A stretch of 8,380 nt of DNA, taken from Campylobacteraceae bacterium. Lineage in GTDB: Bacteria > Campylobacterota > Campylobacteria > Campylobacterales > Sulfurovaceae. This document shows positions 1 through 6,765 of the stretch, piece by piece. Below the pieces are notes generated by a model. That model did no database searches and had not been told where the DNA came from. It worked only from the letters and a program-made list of their open reading frames with translations. Both the position numbers and the translations under genes were made by a program. The DNA lies in NCBI GenBank assembly GCA_027083895.1, contig JALWMN010000007.1, forward strand, positions 1-8,380. Direction: 5' to 3'. Numbering within the stretch: position 1 is the first letter of the stretch; each line of letters opens with the position of its first letter.

Positions 1-576
1 TAGGTAGAGTTGGTAGGGGGATCCTGATACAACAATAAAAGGTGCCTTTGGATTTTGAGAGAGGATCTCTTTTACTCTATTAGCAATTTTTGTCACCAAG
101 CTTCTTTGTTTGTAATTTTTGGTCAGTGTGTTTAGTAGAAGTTTAAGCTTTTTAGGAACATTTGAAACAATGAGAGTATCATCGAAATCGCTAATAATGC
201 CTATTTTTGGTTGCTTGTATTGAATAGGTGAAACTTCTATAGAGTTAGAGCCCTCTGTAGAGAGAAAGATTGAGTTGGAGGTTGCGTTGATCTCAAAAGA
301 AAAATAGCCTTCATCGTCACTTATTGTGGTGTAGAGGGTAGAGTTGAGTTTGGCTGTGACTTGCTGGTTTTTAAGTTCTGAGTGGAAGAGTAGTTGAGCT
401 TTTTGAATAATATTTTTAAGAATCGAATCATTAGAATTTGATTTAATCTCTTTTTCAACTATAAGCCTGCCGTTGATATAGGTATGGTTATTTGTGCTAT
501 AGCAGTTGTAGATAAAGATATGTGCATCCATAATTTCGATTAATAGAGGTATGAAAAGTAGAGCCTTTTTAAACAT
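1..576 (-). CDS. App1-type HAD phosphatase, exported (3' end cut by window edge)
   Basis: The gene is open to the left edge; 192 residues are visible from an ATG at 576. Residues 1-18 (MFKKALLFIP...) look like a signal peptide or membrane anchor. Residues ~23-40 (IYNCYSTNN...INGRLIV) match the opening of bacterial App1 proteins, and residues ~72-105 look like a small beta-sandwich with a DDEGYFSFEI strand. The catalytic segment follows: IISDFDDT at 127-134 carries the HAD signature DxDxT (D130, D132, T134), and VVSGSPYQLY at 182-191 matches the App1 'SxSPwqLy' motif. In fungi App1 dephosphorylates phosphatidate; the bacterial substrate is not established. It starts 6 bases after the aroE stop with a weak AAAGAG ribosome site, so it is probably the last or a late gene of the SPOR-trpE-aroE operon. 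The family call is fairly sure. Export is likely; the substrate is unknown. Confidence 0.8.
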   Translation of the reverse strand, partial: MFKKALLFIPLLIEIMDAHIFIYNCYSTNNHTYINGRLIVEKEIKSNSNDSILKNIIQKAQLLFHSELKNQQVTAKLNSTLYTTISDDEGYFSFEINATSNSIFLSTEGSNSIEVSPIQYKQPKIGIISDFDDTLIVSNVPKKLKLLLNTLTKNYKQRSLVTKIANRVKEILSQNPKAPFIVVSGSPYQLYL

Positions 577-582
577 AGAAGC

Positions 583-1377
583 TTACTCTTTAAGTACGCT
601 ACTCATAATAGACTCAATCTCCTCTAGCTTATATTGGTGATTAGTAAAGTAGTCGAATGCTAAGACAGCTTGGGCAATGAGCATATCTTCGCCATCGCTT
701 ATTGGAAGATTATATGATTTTGCCAATTTGAGAAATGGGGTCTCTTTCCCATAGATAATATCTACGGCAGCATTTGCGTTTTTCAAAAGTGGTTCGAGGA
801 TCTCTTTTGGTGCTGGGAGGCTATCATCTTTAAGCCCTGCTGAGGTCATATTGACAATAAGGTCATACTTTTTGGGAGTAAAGTTTTCAAAGGTAGCACA
901 CTCAAAGCCTTGTTCAATAAAATTCTCAAGCCGTTTTTTTGATCGGTTAAGTATCGAAACACTATAGCCTTCCTCTTTTAATATTACCGAAGTAGCTTTT
1001 GTAGTACCGCCTGCACCTAAAATAAGAATAGACTCTATATTTTCAAATTTTGCAATTGATCGTAAGAATCCAGGAGCATCTGTATTGTAGCCATGGAGTT
1101 TTCCATCTTTTAAAACAAGTGTATTGACTGCTCCAACCTTTTTTGCAAATGGATCAAGATGATCGCTTGCGGCATATGCAGCCTCTTTATGTGGTATTGT
1201 AATATTTGCTCCTGAGAGTTTTTCATTCAAAAAAGTCTCTTTAAGTTTGGAACCATCTTTGAGATGGATCTTGTAGTAGTGTGCATTAAAGCCAAGTTTA
1301 AGAAAGGCTATATTGTGGATAAGTGGGGAGAGAGAGTGCTCTACAGGGTCTCCAAATATTGCAAACTTTTTATGCAT
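583..1377 (-). CDS. aroE: Shikimate dehydrogenase (NADP+)
   Basis: This enzyme reduces 3-dehydroshikimate to shikimate with NADPH in the cytoplasm, the fourth step towards chorismate. At 264 residues it has the normal length for AroE. The N-terminal substrate domain shows SLSP (15-18), NITIPHK (58-64, with catalytic K64), VNTLV (84-88) and GYNTDAPGF (96-104, with catalytic D100). The Rossmann domain has GAGGTTKA (121-128) and NRSKKR (144-149), the basic patch that favours NADP. Near the end, DMLIAQAVLAF carries Q236, the conserved substrate-contacting glutamine. Its ATG overlaps the trpE TGA by one base (TGATG), so the two are probably translationally coupled. All key residues are present, and AroE rather than a quinate dehydrogenase or YdiB is the simplest call. 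Confidence 0.97.
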   Translation of the reverse strand: MHKKFAIFGDPVEHSLSPLIHNIAFLKLGFNAHYYKIHLKDGSKLKETFLNEKLSGANITIPHKEAAYAASDHLDPFAKKVGAVNTLVLKDGKLHGYNTDAPGFLRSIAKFENIESILILGAGGTTKATSVILKEEGYSVSILNRSKKRLENFIEQGFECATFENFTPKKYDLIVNMTSAGLKDDSLPAPKEILEPLLKNANAAVDIIYGKETPFLKLAKSYNLPISDGEDMLIAQAVLAFDYFTNHQYKLEEIESIMSSVLKE

Positions 1378-2819
1378 CAGTTGATCTCCCGTATGAGTAC
1401 AAGTTCTTCATCCTCTTTAAGATTTTCTAACTCTTTTAATGTTGCAATAAGAGCCATGAGTTTATTTCTAACCTCTAACTCTTCTAGTTCAGGCTTAGAG
1501 TCAGCAACTACACCTGCACCTGCTTGAAGGATAATCTCGTCATCTTTAATAAGGGCAGTTCTAATCGCAATGGCTGAATCCATATCTCCACTAAAGGAGA
1601 AGTAACCAACACTTCCACTATAAAAACCTCTTTTTACACCCTCAAAAGAGGCAATAATCTCCATTGCTTTAATTTTTGGTGCACCTGTCATTGTACCAGC
1701 TGTAAAGGTAGATGCAAAGAGATCAAACATATCATATTTATCATCTAATTCGGCAACAACATCCGAAACCATATGCATTACATGAGAGTATTTCTCTACA
1801 CGCATCATACTTGGTACCTTAACTGTACCCACTTTTGCAACTCGTCCAACATCATTTCTACCAAGGTCAATTAACATAAGATGTTCTGCACACTCTTTTG
1901 GATCATTGATCATTTCGAGCTCTAATTCATGATCGCGTTGAGGTGTTTTACCCCTTTTTCGAGTACCTGCAATTGGTCGAAGGAGAATCTCATTGTCGGT
2001 AAGTCGAACCATTACTTCTGGTGATGAACCACATATGGTAAACTCTTTAAAGTCTAATAAAAAGAGGTAAGGTGAGGGGTTTTTTGATCTTAAAATCCTA
2101 TAGAAACTAAGTGGATCGATAGAGCCCTTTTGGGTATAGCGATTAGAGGGGAGTATTTGAAAAACATCACCAGCTCGGATATGCTCTTTAGCCTCCTCTA
2201 CTATCTCCATAAATCGCTCTTTAGAGAGAGAATACTTACCATTGCCAATTAATTTTGCTGGCTTGATCTGTTCAGGTTTGTGCGGTTGAGGAATCAGTTT
2301 TGAAATCTCTAATAGCATTTCGTGGTGATTGCCATCAATATCTACAAGTGTTAACTGTGAACTTTTATGTGCAAAAGCTACAATTATTTTTGGGCGAATA
2401 AGATCTAGATCAGGGATATGAAGCGTATCCTCTAATTGACTCATACTTTTTTGCAAAGATGGCTCAAATACTTGAACCATATCGTAACCAATATAGCCAA
2501 TGAATCCATCAACAAACTTAAAACCAACTGTTTTAGAGAACTCTTGATACTTTTTTGCATCTATATGACTATAATACTCTTTTAGGTATTGAAATGGATT
2601 TTTATCTATTTGTGTAACTTTGTCCTCTATAATGAGAGTTGTTAAACCATTTTTATATTGTATACGCTCTTTAGCACCTATAACAATAAAACTAAAATTT
2701 CCATCTTCACTAGTGACTACGCTCTCAAAGAGCATAGTTATCTCTTGTGGATAGAGTTTTTTTATCTCTGCATAGAGTGCAACTGCACTCAGTTGATCAA
2801 AGAGGTAAGATTTTATCAT
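1377..2819 (-). CDS. trpE: Anthranilate synthase component I
   Basis: It converts chorismate plus ammonia (from glutamine via the TrpG subunit) to anthranilate, the first committed step of tryptophan synthesis. The 480 residues hold an N-terminal domain with LFES (30-33), matching the tryptophan-binding LLES feedback motif. The chorismate-binding domain spans roughly 200-465, with PIAGTRKRG (282-290), [11 protein letters not shown] (316-326), HVMHMVSDV (346-354) and [11 protein letters not shown] (372-382). Alanine at 284, where aminodeoxychorismate synthase PabB usually has a nucleophilic lysine (PIKGT), favours TrpE. The C-terminus ends in an acidic tail without a fused glutaminase, and no trpG or other trp gene is adjacent. 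It starts 5 bases after the SPOR gene stop with no strong ribosome site of its own. No leader peptide or attenuator is visible ahead of it, so transcription probably depends on the SPOR promoter. Confidence 0.94.
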   Translation of the reverse strand: MIKSYLFDQLSAVALYAEIKKLYPQEITMLFESVVTSEDGNFSFIVIGAKERIQYKNGLTTLIIEDKVTQIDKNPFQYLKEYYSHIDAKKYQEFSKTVGFKFVDGFIGYIGYDMVQVFEPSLQKSMSQLEDTLHIPDLDLIRPKIIVAFAHKSSQLTLVDIDGNHHEMLLEISKLIPQPHKPEQIKPAKLIGNGKYSLSKERFMEIVEEAKEHIRAGDVFQILPSNRYTQKGSIDPLSFYRILRSKNPSPYLFLLDFKEFTICGSSPEVMVRLTDNEILLRPIAGTRKRGKTPQRDHELELEMINDPKECAEHLMLIDLGRNDVGRVAKVGTVKVPSMMRVEKYSHVMHMVSDVVAELDDKYDMFDLFASTFTAGTMTGAPKIKAMEIIASFEGVKRGFYSGSVGYFSFSGDMDSAIAIRTALIKDDEIILQAGAGVVADSKPELEELEVRNKLMALIATLKELENLKEDEELVLIREIN

Positions 2820-2824
2820 AGTAA

Positions 2825-3586
2825 CTACTTAATGAATGCATCTGGGTTAATTTTTGAGCGAACTATGCCTAAAAGGCTTTTTGCCTCTTCTCGGCTTCTA
2901 AATGGACCAACATATACTCTTCTCTTTCCATTACTCTCTTTAATTCTAAATCTAAACCCAGCTCTTCTAATCTTCTCAATAAAGCTACTCTCAGGCCCTT
3001 TTACAAAAGATCCAACTTGAATATATACATTGCCATGGCCGCCATAGACCTTTTTGGTATGTTGTGGTTTAGGTTTAGGTTTTACTTTTTGTACTTTTTT
3101 TGCTTCCTCATGCTTCTTTTCACTCTTTTTTGTTTGTATCTCTTCAACTACAACTTCATCTGTATCATTTTTAAGCTCTTGATTCTTGTTATTTTTAGCT
3201 GCAGTACTATTTTGTAACTCTTTTGTTTTGGGAGCTCCATCTTCAACAATACCACCATCTATCTTCTCTGTTGTTGCAATGGTATCTGCACTACTATTTA
3301 TGTCATCTAATGGGGCAAGATCTGGATCTTGTAGATCACTACTTAAAGAGTTGTTGTTACTGCTTTGATTATTGCTATCTGTGATAGTTTGTACTGCAGG
3401 AGCGATCGATTCATTACTTGCTGACTGGTTATCATCTGATGATGTAAAGATCATTTTAGCCAATATAGCACCTACAATGATTAAAAGAATGATTAGAGCT
3501 AAGAGAGCTAGTAATCCTTTCGATTTTCCCTTTTCAGGCTCTGGATCAGTAATAATAAGGTCATCGAGCGTATTTTTATCTGCCAT
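2825..3586 (-). CDS. Membrane-anchored SPOR-domain protein
   Basis: This is a predicted bitopic inner-membrane protein of 253 residues. A short cytoplasmic N-terminus rich in Asp and Glu is followed by one transmembrane helix (~24-43, GLLALLALIILLIIVGAILA). Next comes a long low-complexity periplasmic linker rich in Ser, Asn and Asp, turning Lys/Glu and then Lys/Pro rich (KPKPKPQ). The C-terminal SPOR domain covers ~183-253 (VYIQVGSFVKG, then RRVYVGPFRSREEAKSLL). SPOR domains bind septal peptidoglycan stripped of stem peptides, so a role at the division site is likely. I place the start at the ATG at 3586 because a strong GGGGGA ribosome site sits 7 bases upstream. An in-frame TTG at 3601 would add five residues but would bury that site in the coding region. 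It is first in the operon with trpE, aroE and the App1-like gene. Confidence 0.92.
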   Translation of the reverse strand: MADKNTLDDLIITDPEPEKGKSKGLLALLALIILLIIVGAILAKMIFTSSDDNQSASNESIAPAVQTITDSNNQSSNNNSLSSDLQDPDLAPLDDINSSADTIATTEKIDGGIVEDGAPKTKELQNSTAAKNNKNQELKNDTDEVVVEEIQTKKSEKKHEEAKKVQKVKPKPKPQHTKKVYGGHGNVYIQVGSFVKGPESSFIEKIRRAGFRFRIKESNGKRRVYVGPFRSREEAKSLLGIVRSKINPDAFIK

Positions 3587-3593
3587 GATTCTA

Positions 3594-3599
3594 TCCCCC
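3594..3599 (-). promoter_or_regulatory. Ribosome binding site of the SPOR gene
   Basis: GGGGGA lies 7 bases before the ATG at 3586. It decides that start over the upstream in-frame TTG at 3601, which lies on the far side of this site. Confidence 0.75.
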
Positions 3600-3618
3600 A
3601 AGATATTTGATTCTCCCT

Positions 3619-3627
3619 ATTATACCA
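3619..3627 (-). promoter_or_regulatory. Extended -10 promoter for SPOR-trpE-aroE-App1
   Basis: On the minus strand this reads TGGTATAAT, a perfect TATAAT (3619-3624) with the TGn extension. No TTGACA-like -35 box lies 16-18 bases upstream. The region is A/T-rich instead, as is usual for the housekeeping sigma factor of Campylobacterota. Transcription would start near 3612, giving a leader of about 25 bases with the GGGGGA ribosome site inside it. Confidence 0.75.
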
Positions 3628-3642
3628 CAAAATATTAAATTA

Positions 3643-3660
3643 TCATATTAAGGAATATGA
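3643..3660 (-). repeat. Inverted repeat, 7-base arms and 4-base loop
   Basis: TCATATT-CCTT-AATATGA is a perfect 7-4-7 inverted repeat. It lies about 31-48 bases upstream of the predicted SPOR transcription start and 22-39 bases after the end of the DUF1882-type gene. It could be an operator or a weak, AT-only terminator for glyA. It is not followed by an uninterrupted T run, which argues against a strong terminator. The repeat is directly visible; its function is an inference. Confidence 0.4.
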
Positions 3661-3681
3661 AAAATAGAATAATTTATAGAT

Positions 3682-4203
3682 TTAAAATGTATCTAACTCA
3701 ATAATTTCTCTTGGGAGATTCAATAAATTCCCAATTTCTGGCCGATTTCTTTTAGGAAAGATCTGCCACTCATCTGGAAATTTCATTTCGAGTAGATTTT
3801 TAGTTTTTCTTAAAAACTCCTCAAAAGTGTTACTATTGTACTCATCAAGGAGGAGAAGAATAGAAATTTTCTCTTGAGAATAGTCTGTAATTATTAAATT
3901 ATCGATTGAAAACTCTTTTGCAATATGAAAAAGAAGAGATGCGAATGTGACCATATGTTCACCAGCATACTCGAATATAATAGAGTTGCTATCTAATGGA
4001 ATAGCAAGATTGATATCTTTTTTAATATGTTGCTCAAGGAGTGTCTCGGTGACTTGACCATCAAATCTTTTGAATCGAGAGTAGATGGTATGCCCCTCAA
4101 AAGACTCTTTGCTTGCAATCTCCTTTTGCTCTATATAGTAGTGGGTAGACTCTGCAGTAAGCCTACTTAAGAGTGATTTGATATTAGTAAATTGGCTTGT
4201 CAT
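3682..4203 (-). CDS. DUF1882-type protein of unknown function, degenerate primase-like
   Basis: This 173-residue soluble protein has no signal peptide or membrane helix. From its position directly after glyA I take it as the DUF1882 family known from Campylobacter and Helicobacter; the function is unknown. The C-terminal third has a distinctive [19 protein letters not shown] stretch (146-164). This resembles the 'FPKQ...GNLI.LP' region of archaeo-eukaryotic primases, and the order of the upstream segments also fits that fold ([12 protein letters not shown] at 59-70, IIFEYAG at 75-81, then [13 protein letters not shown] at 107-119). The catalytic DxD and SxxxxH positions would be FEY/EYA and S109...S114, so an active primase is unlikely. 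The ATG lies 20 bases inside the end of glyA and lacks a strong ribosome site, implying coupled translation. The reading frame is sure and the family name probable; the primase link is only a hypothesis. Confidence 0.85.
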   Translation of the reverse strand: MTSQFTNIKSLLSRLTAESTHYYIEQKEIASKESFEGHTIYSRFKRFDGQVTETLLEQHIKKDINLAIPLDSNSIIFEYAGEHMVTFASLLFHIAKEFSIDNLIITDYSQEKISILLLLDEYNSNTFEEFLRKTKNLLEMKFPDEWQIFPKRNRPEIGNLLNLPREIIELDTF

Positions 4204-5434
4204 AGATTATAAAATTACTTGCTAACTCTTTAACCTCCTCTTTAATCTTAGCATGGAGTTGGCTATCGTTTATATTATCTAAAACATCGGCTATCTTATT
4301 TGCAATCCACTCAAACTCTTTAACACCCATACCGCGACTTGTAAGAGCAGGTGATCCAATTCTAATACCACTAGTTATAAATGGGCTTCGTGTCTCTCCA
4401 GGAACAGTATTTTTATTAACAGTTATACCTGCAGCCCCTAAAGCTTCATCTGCATCTTTACCACTAAACTCTCTATTTAAGAAGCTTACTAATACTAAGT
4501 GGTTATCTGTACCGCCACTTACTACATCATATCCTCTTGCTACTAAAACCTCTGCTAACTTAGCGGCATTTGCTTTAACCGCTTTTGCATACTCTTTCCA
4601 TTCAGGGCTAAGGTTGTGTTTAAAACCAACAGCCTTTGCTGCAATTACATGTACTAATGGCCCTCCTTGAAGACCTGGGAAGATCGCAGAGTTGATCTTT
4701 TTGGCAATCTTCTCATCGTTTGTCATAATTGCTCCACCTCTTGGCCCTGCAAGTGTCTTATGGGTTGTTGTTGTTACTACATCTGCATATGGGAATGGAC
4801 TCATATGCTCATCTGCTACAACCAATCCAGCAATATGTGCAATATCAGCAAAGAGGTAAGCTCCAACTGCATCAGCAATCTCTCTAAACTTCTTAAAGTC
4901 AATCTCTCTTGCATATGCACTTGCACCACAAACGATAATTTTAGGCTGTACAATTTTGGCAATCTCCATAACCTTATCGTAGTTAATTCGGCCATCTAAC
5001 TCGACACCATAAGTAAAGCTTTGATAATTTTTTCCTGAGAAGCTTGGTTTACTTCCATGTGTAAGGTGACCACCATGGCTTAAGTCCATACCTAAGATTT
5101 TATCGTATGGTTTTAAGAGTGCAGCATAAACAGCACCATTTGCTTGACTACCAGAGTGTGGTTGAACATTTGCATATTTGCATTTAAAGAGTTCACATGC
5201 TCTATCGATTGCAATCTGTTCTACCTTATCGGCATTTTCACATCCACCATAGTATCTTTTACCTGGATACCCTTCGGCATACTTATTTGTAAAGACACTT
5301 CCCATTGCCTCCATAACTGCAGGGAGTGTAAAGTTTTCACTAGCGATCATCTCTAGATGGTTATTTTGTCTTTGAAGTTCACTCTCAATTGCATTAAAGA
5401 TTTCTGGATCAAAACTCTCAATATAGTAGCTCAT
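4184..5434 (-). CDS. glyA: Serine hydroxymethyltransferase
   Basis: This PLP enzyme interconverts serine and glycine with tetrahydrofolate, supplying 5,10-methylene-THF for thymidylate, purine and methionine synthesis. At 416 residues it has the usual bacterial length. Visible landmarks are EMIASENF (28-35), [13 protein letters not shown] (52-64), the PHSGSQAN segment (92-99), SHGGHLTHG (119-127), ADIAHIAGL (196-204, with D197 and H200 near the cofactor) and [14 protein letters not shown] (221-234), where K226 is the Schiff-base lysine. The C-terminal domain contains SGGTDNHLV and a [10 protein letters not shown] stretch. The ATG at 5434 has an AAGGAA ribosome site (5439-5444) 4 bases upstream. 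It overlaps the DUF1882-type gene by 20 bases. Nothing is missing or unusual; this is a housekeeping copy. Confidence 0.98.
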   Translation of the reverse strand: MSYYIESFDPEIFNAIESELQRQNNHLEMIASENFTLPAVMEAMGSVFTNKYAEGYPGKRYYGGCENADKVEQIAIDRACELFKCKYANVQPHSGSQANGAVYAALLKPYDKILGMDLSHGGHLTHGSKPSFSGKNYQSFTYGVELDGRINYDKVMEIAKIVQPKIIVCGASAYAREIDFKKFREIADAVGAYLFADIAHIAGLVVADEHMSPFPYADVVTTTTHKTLAGPRGGAIMTNDEKIAKKINSAIFPGLQGGPLVHVIAAKAVGFKHNLSPEWKEYAKAVKANAAKLAEVLVARGYDVVSGGTDNHLVLVSFLNREFSGKDADEALGAAGITVNKNTVPGETRSPFITSGIRIGSPALTSRGMGVKEFEWIANKIADVLDNINDSQLHAKIKEEVKELASNFIIYDKPIY

Positions 5435-5463
5435 AAAATTCCTTAAAGGTAAAATTTAGTGTA

Positions 5464-5469
5464 TTTATA
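5464..5469 (-). promoter_or_regulatory. Candidate -10 element for glyA
   Basis: TATAAA lies about 30 bases before the glyA ATG in the 77-base gap after the lipoprotein gene. It is a 5-of-6 match without a TG extension. It also forms one arm of an AT-only inverted repeat (TTTATAG 5491-5497 with CTATAAA 5464-5470). Read-through from the lipoprotein promoter is an alternative source of glyA transcripts. Confidence 0.35.
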
Positions 5470-5511
5470 GCTAATTTTTTATTAAGAAAACTATAAAAGA
5501 GGAGATGAAGA

Positions 5512-6045
5512 TTAAAATGTTACCTTAATTTGTCCCTCTTTAACTTCGATCTTTTTAATAGTTTTTAACTCTCTCTTTGATTTATAGAGAATAATCTCTT
5601 TAAGTTTTGCTTTGAGTGCATCTGGTATAAACTTTCTTTGTTGTGGTAGTAGGTACTCAAGTAACTCCTCTTTAAGGTATCTAATACGCATAAGCTTAAT
5701 TTGGCTGAGTGTAAAGTTGTGCGTTTTTGTGTTATAGGTAATTGATGTATTAAATTGTGCAACTGCAGGGAGCCCTTCTGGGATTTCAAAACTAGTAAAG
5801 ATAAATTCTACCTCTACTACTAATCGGTGTGGATCTTTTGAGGCAAAGAGGGTAGCAGAGAGAATCTTTACCTCATTTGTACCAACCTTTTCAATAAGTG
5901 GCATCTGCTTTTCGATATTTTCATTGATATTTTTTATCGAGAGGTAACCTTCGTTAATTTCAAATGTAGAACGGTTAAATTTTGATATTGTTATACAACC
6001 TGAACTCATAAGAGCAATCATCGCTATAAATAGAATTCTTTTCAA
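5512..6045 (-). CDS. Putative lipoprotein, DUF1439/YceB-like
   Basis: The 177-residue protein begins with a lipoprotein signal peptide (KR, then a hydrophobic run) ending in MSSGC, so C17 would be lipidated. Serine rather than Leu at the -3 position makes the lipobox slightly atypical. The mature part alternates beta-strand-like segments (KILSATLFAS, RLVVEVEFIF, FNTSITYN, NFTLSQIKLMRIRYL) with a C-terminal helix (DALKAKLKEIIL) and a final strand (EGQIKVTF). This pattern resembles YceB/DUF1439 lipoproteins, whose role is poorly defined. It is therefore probably a periplasm-facing lipoprotein, with the membrane uncertain. The start is TTG at 6045, supported by an AAGAGG ribosome site (6053-6058) 7 bases upstream; no ATG fits. 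It has its own promoter. The lipoprotein call is good; the family call is tentative. Confidence 0.85.
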   Translation of the reverse strand: MKRILFIAMIALMSSGCITISKFNRSTFEINEGYLSIKNINENIEKQMPLIEKVGTNEVKILSATLFASKDPHRLVVEVEFIFTSFEIPEGLPAVAQFNTSITYNTKTHNFTLSQIKLMRIRYLKEELLEYLLPQQRKFIPDALKAKLKEIILYKSKRELKTIKKIEVKEGQIKVTF

Positions 6046-6067
6046 CGTTCAACCTCTTTTTTCTCAT

Positions 6068-6076
6068 ATTATAACA
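6068..6076 (-). promoter_or_regulatory. Extended -10 promoter of the lipoprotein gene
   Basis: The minus strand reads TGTTATAAT, a perfect TATAAT (6068-6073) with a TG extension. Upstream, an A/T tract (seven A then six T on the plus strand, 6080-6092) fills the -35 region and overlaps the stop of the ATPase gene. The predicted start near 6061 leaves a leader of about 15 bases, carrying the AAGAGG ribosome site just ahead of the TTG. Confidence 0.65.
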
Positions 6077-6090
6077 TATAAAAAAATTTT

Positions 6091-6753
6091 TTATCTTATA
6101 TTGAGCCTTCTATTTTCGAGTTGGTAGAGTTTTTGTGCCTTTTTTGCAATAGCGAAATCGTGTGTCACTAAAAAAAGAGCTGCATTGTAGTGTTGAATAT
6201 AGCTATTGAGGGCATCAATTACTCTATTTGCACTCTCTTTATCGAGGTTCCCTGTTGGTTCATCTGCAAAGATTATTTTTGGTTTTTTACTAAGAACCCT
6301 AGCTATTGAAACTCTCTGCTGCTGTCCTCCTGAGAGCTCTGATACCTTCTTATGCATAACATGGTCAATTTCTAGTAACTCAAATATACTCTTATCTATT
6401 TTGGTTTGAGCTAAAAGTGTGGCAGTTTCAACATTCTCATAGGCACTTAAACCTTTAAAGAGGTAGTGGGATTGAAAGATAATTCCAATCTCTTTTCGTC
6501 TGATTGCTTCGATCTCTTCTTCTCTAAAAGAGTAGATAGATTTACCTTGAATCAAAACTTCGCCCCTATCAGGTTTAAGAAGTGTAGAGAGAATATGCAA
6601 AAGGGTCGATTTTCCCGTACCACTACGACCCATTACTGCTACGCTCTGTTTTGCATACAAAGAGAGTGATAAATCTTCAAAAAGTTTATAATCAAACGAT
6701 TTCTCAATTGCAATCGCCTCTAATAGGGGTCTGTTTCCAACAACAACTCTCAT
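6091..6753 (-). CDS. ABC transporter ATPase, LolD-like
   Basis: This 220-residue cytoplasmic nucleotide-binding subunit belongs to the LolD/MacB/FtsE class. It shows Walker A GRSGTGKST (42-50), Q-loop Q94 (IIFQSHYLF), signature LSGGQQQR (140-147), Walker B IIFADEP (160-166), D-loop GNLD (168-171) and H-loop H198 (VTHD). LolD energises release of lipoproteins from the inner membrane to LolA. A related cell-envelope exporter is equally possible, because no FtsX-type permease is adjacent. I set the start at the ATG at 6753, which has an AAAGGAAG ribosome site 4-6 bases upstream. An in-frame TTG at 6771 would add six residues, bury that site and overlap the preceding gene. It lies 10 bases after the membrane-protein gene, so it is probably co-transcribed with it. 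The fold is certain; the transport substrate is not. Confidence 0.9.
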   Translation of the reverse strand: MRVVVGNRPLLEAIAIEKSFDYKLFEDLSLSLYAKQSVAVMGRSGTGKSTLLHILSTLLKPDRGEVLIQGKSIYSFREEEIEAIRRKEIGIIFQSHYLFKGLSAYENVETATLLAQTKIDKSIFELLEIDHVMHKKVSELSGGQQQRVSIARVLSKKPKIIFADEPTGNLDKESANRVIDALNSYIQHYNAALFLVTHDFAIAKKAQKLYQLENRRLNIR

Positions 6754-6757
6754 GATT

Positions 6758-6765
6758 CTTCCTTT
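6758..6765 (-). promoter_or_regulatory. Ribosome binding site of the LolD-like ATPase gene
   Basis: AAAGGAAG overlaps the TAA of the preceding membrane-protein gene and is well placed for the ATG at 6753. This favours the shorter 220-residue product. Confidence 0.7.

Noticed and set aside
1377..2819. Aminodeoxychorismate synthase PabB instead of TrpE
   Set aside because: PIAGT with Ala at 284 and the N-terminal LFES feedback motif fit TrpE; PabB usually has Lys in the PIKGT motif.
2658..3638. Several plus-strand open frames opposite trpE and the SPOR gene
   Set aside because: They lie antisense to well-supported genes, have no recognisable domains or good ribosome sites, and reflect the biased codon use of the real minus-strand genes.
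3682..4203. An active primase or a defence-system polymerase
   Set aside because: The expected catalytic Asp pair and His are absent, the protein is short, and it sits coupled to a housekeeping gene with no helicase or nuclease nearby.
4667..5356. Plus-strand frames opposite glyA, rich in Cys
   Set aside because: The Cys-rich composition is the antisense shadow of glyA codons; glyA itself is fully supported.
5464..5497. Inverted repeat TTTATAG...CTATAAA as a terminator of the lipoprotein gene
   Set aside because: The arms are AT-only, the loop is 20 bases and no T run follows, so a stable terminator hairpin is unlikely; one arm is better read as a -10 element for glyA.
5565..5789. 74-residue minus-strand frame inside the lipoprotein gene
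   Set aside because: It is an overlapping alternative frame with no domain, while the lipoprotein frame has a signal peptide, ribosome site and promoter.
6078..6094. A7T6 tract as a rho-independent terminator after the ABC ATPase
   Set aside because: It has no GC stem and overlaps the stop codon; it fits better as the A/T-rich -35 region of the lipoprotein promoter.
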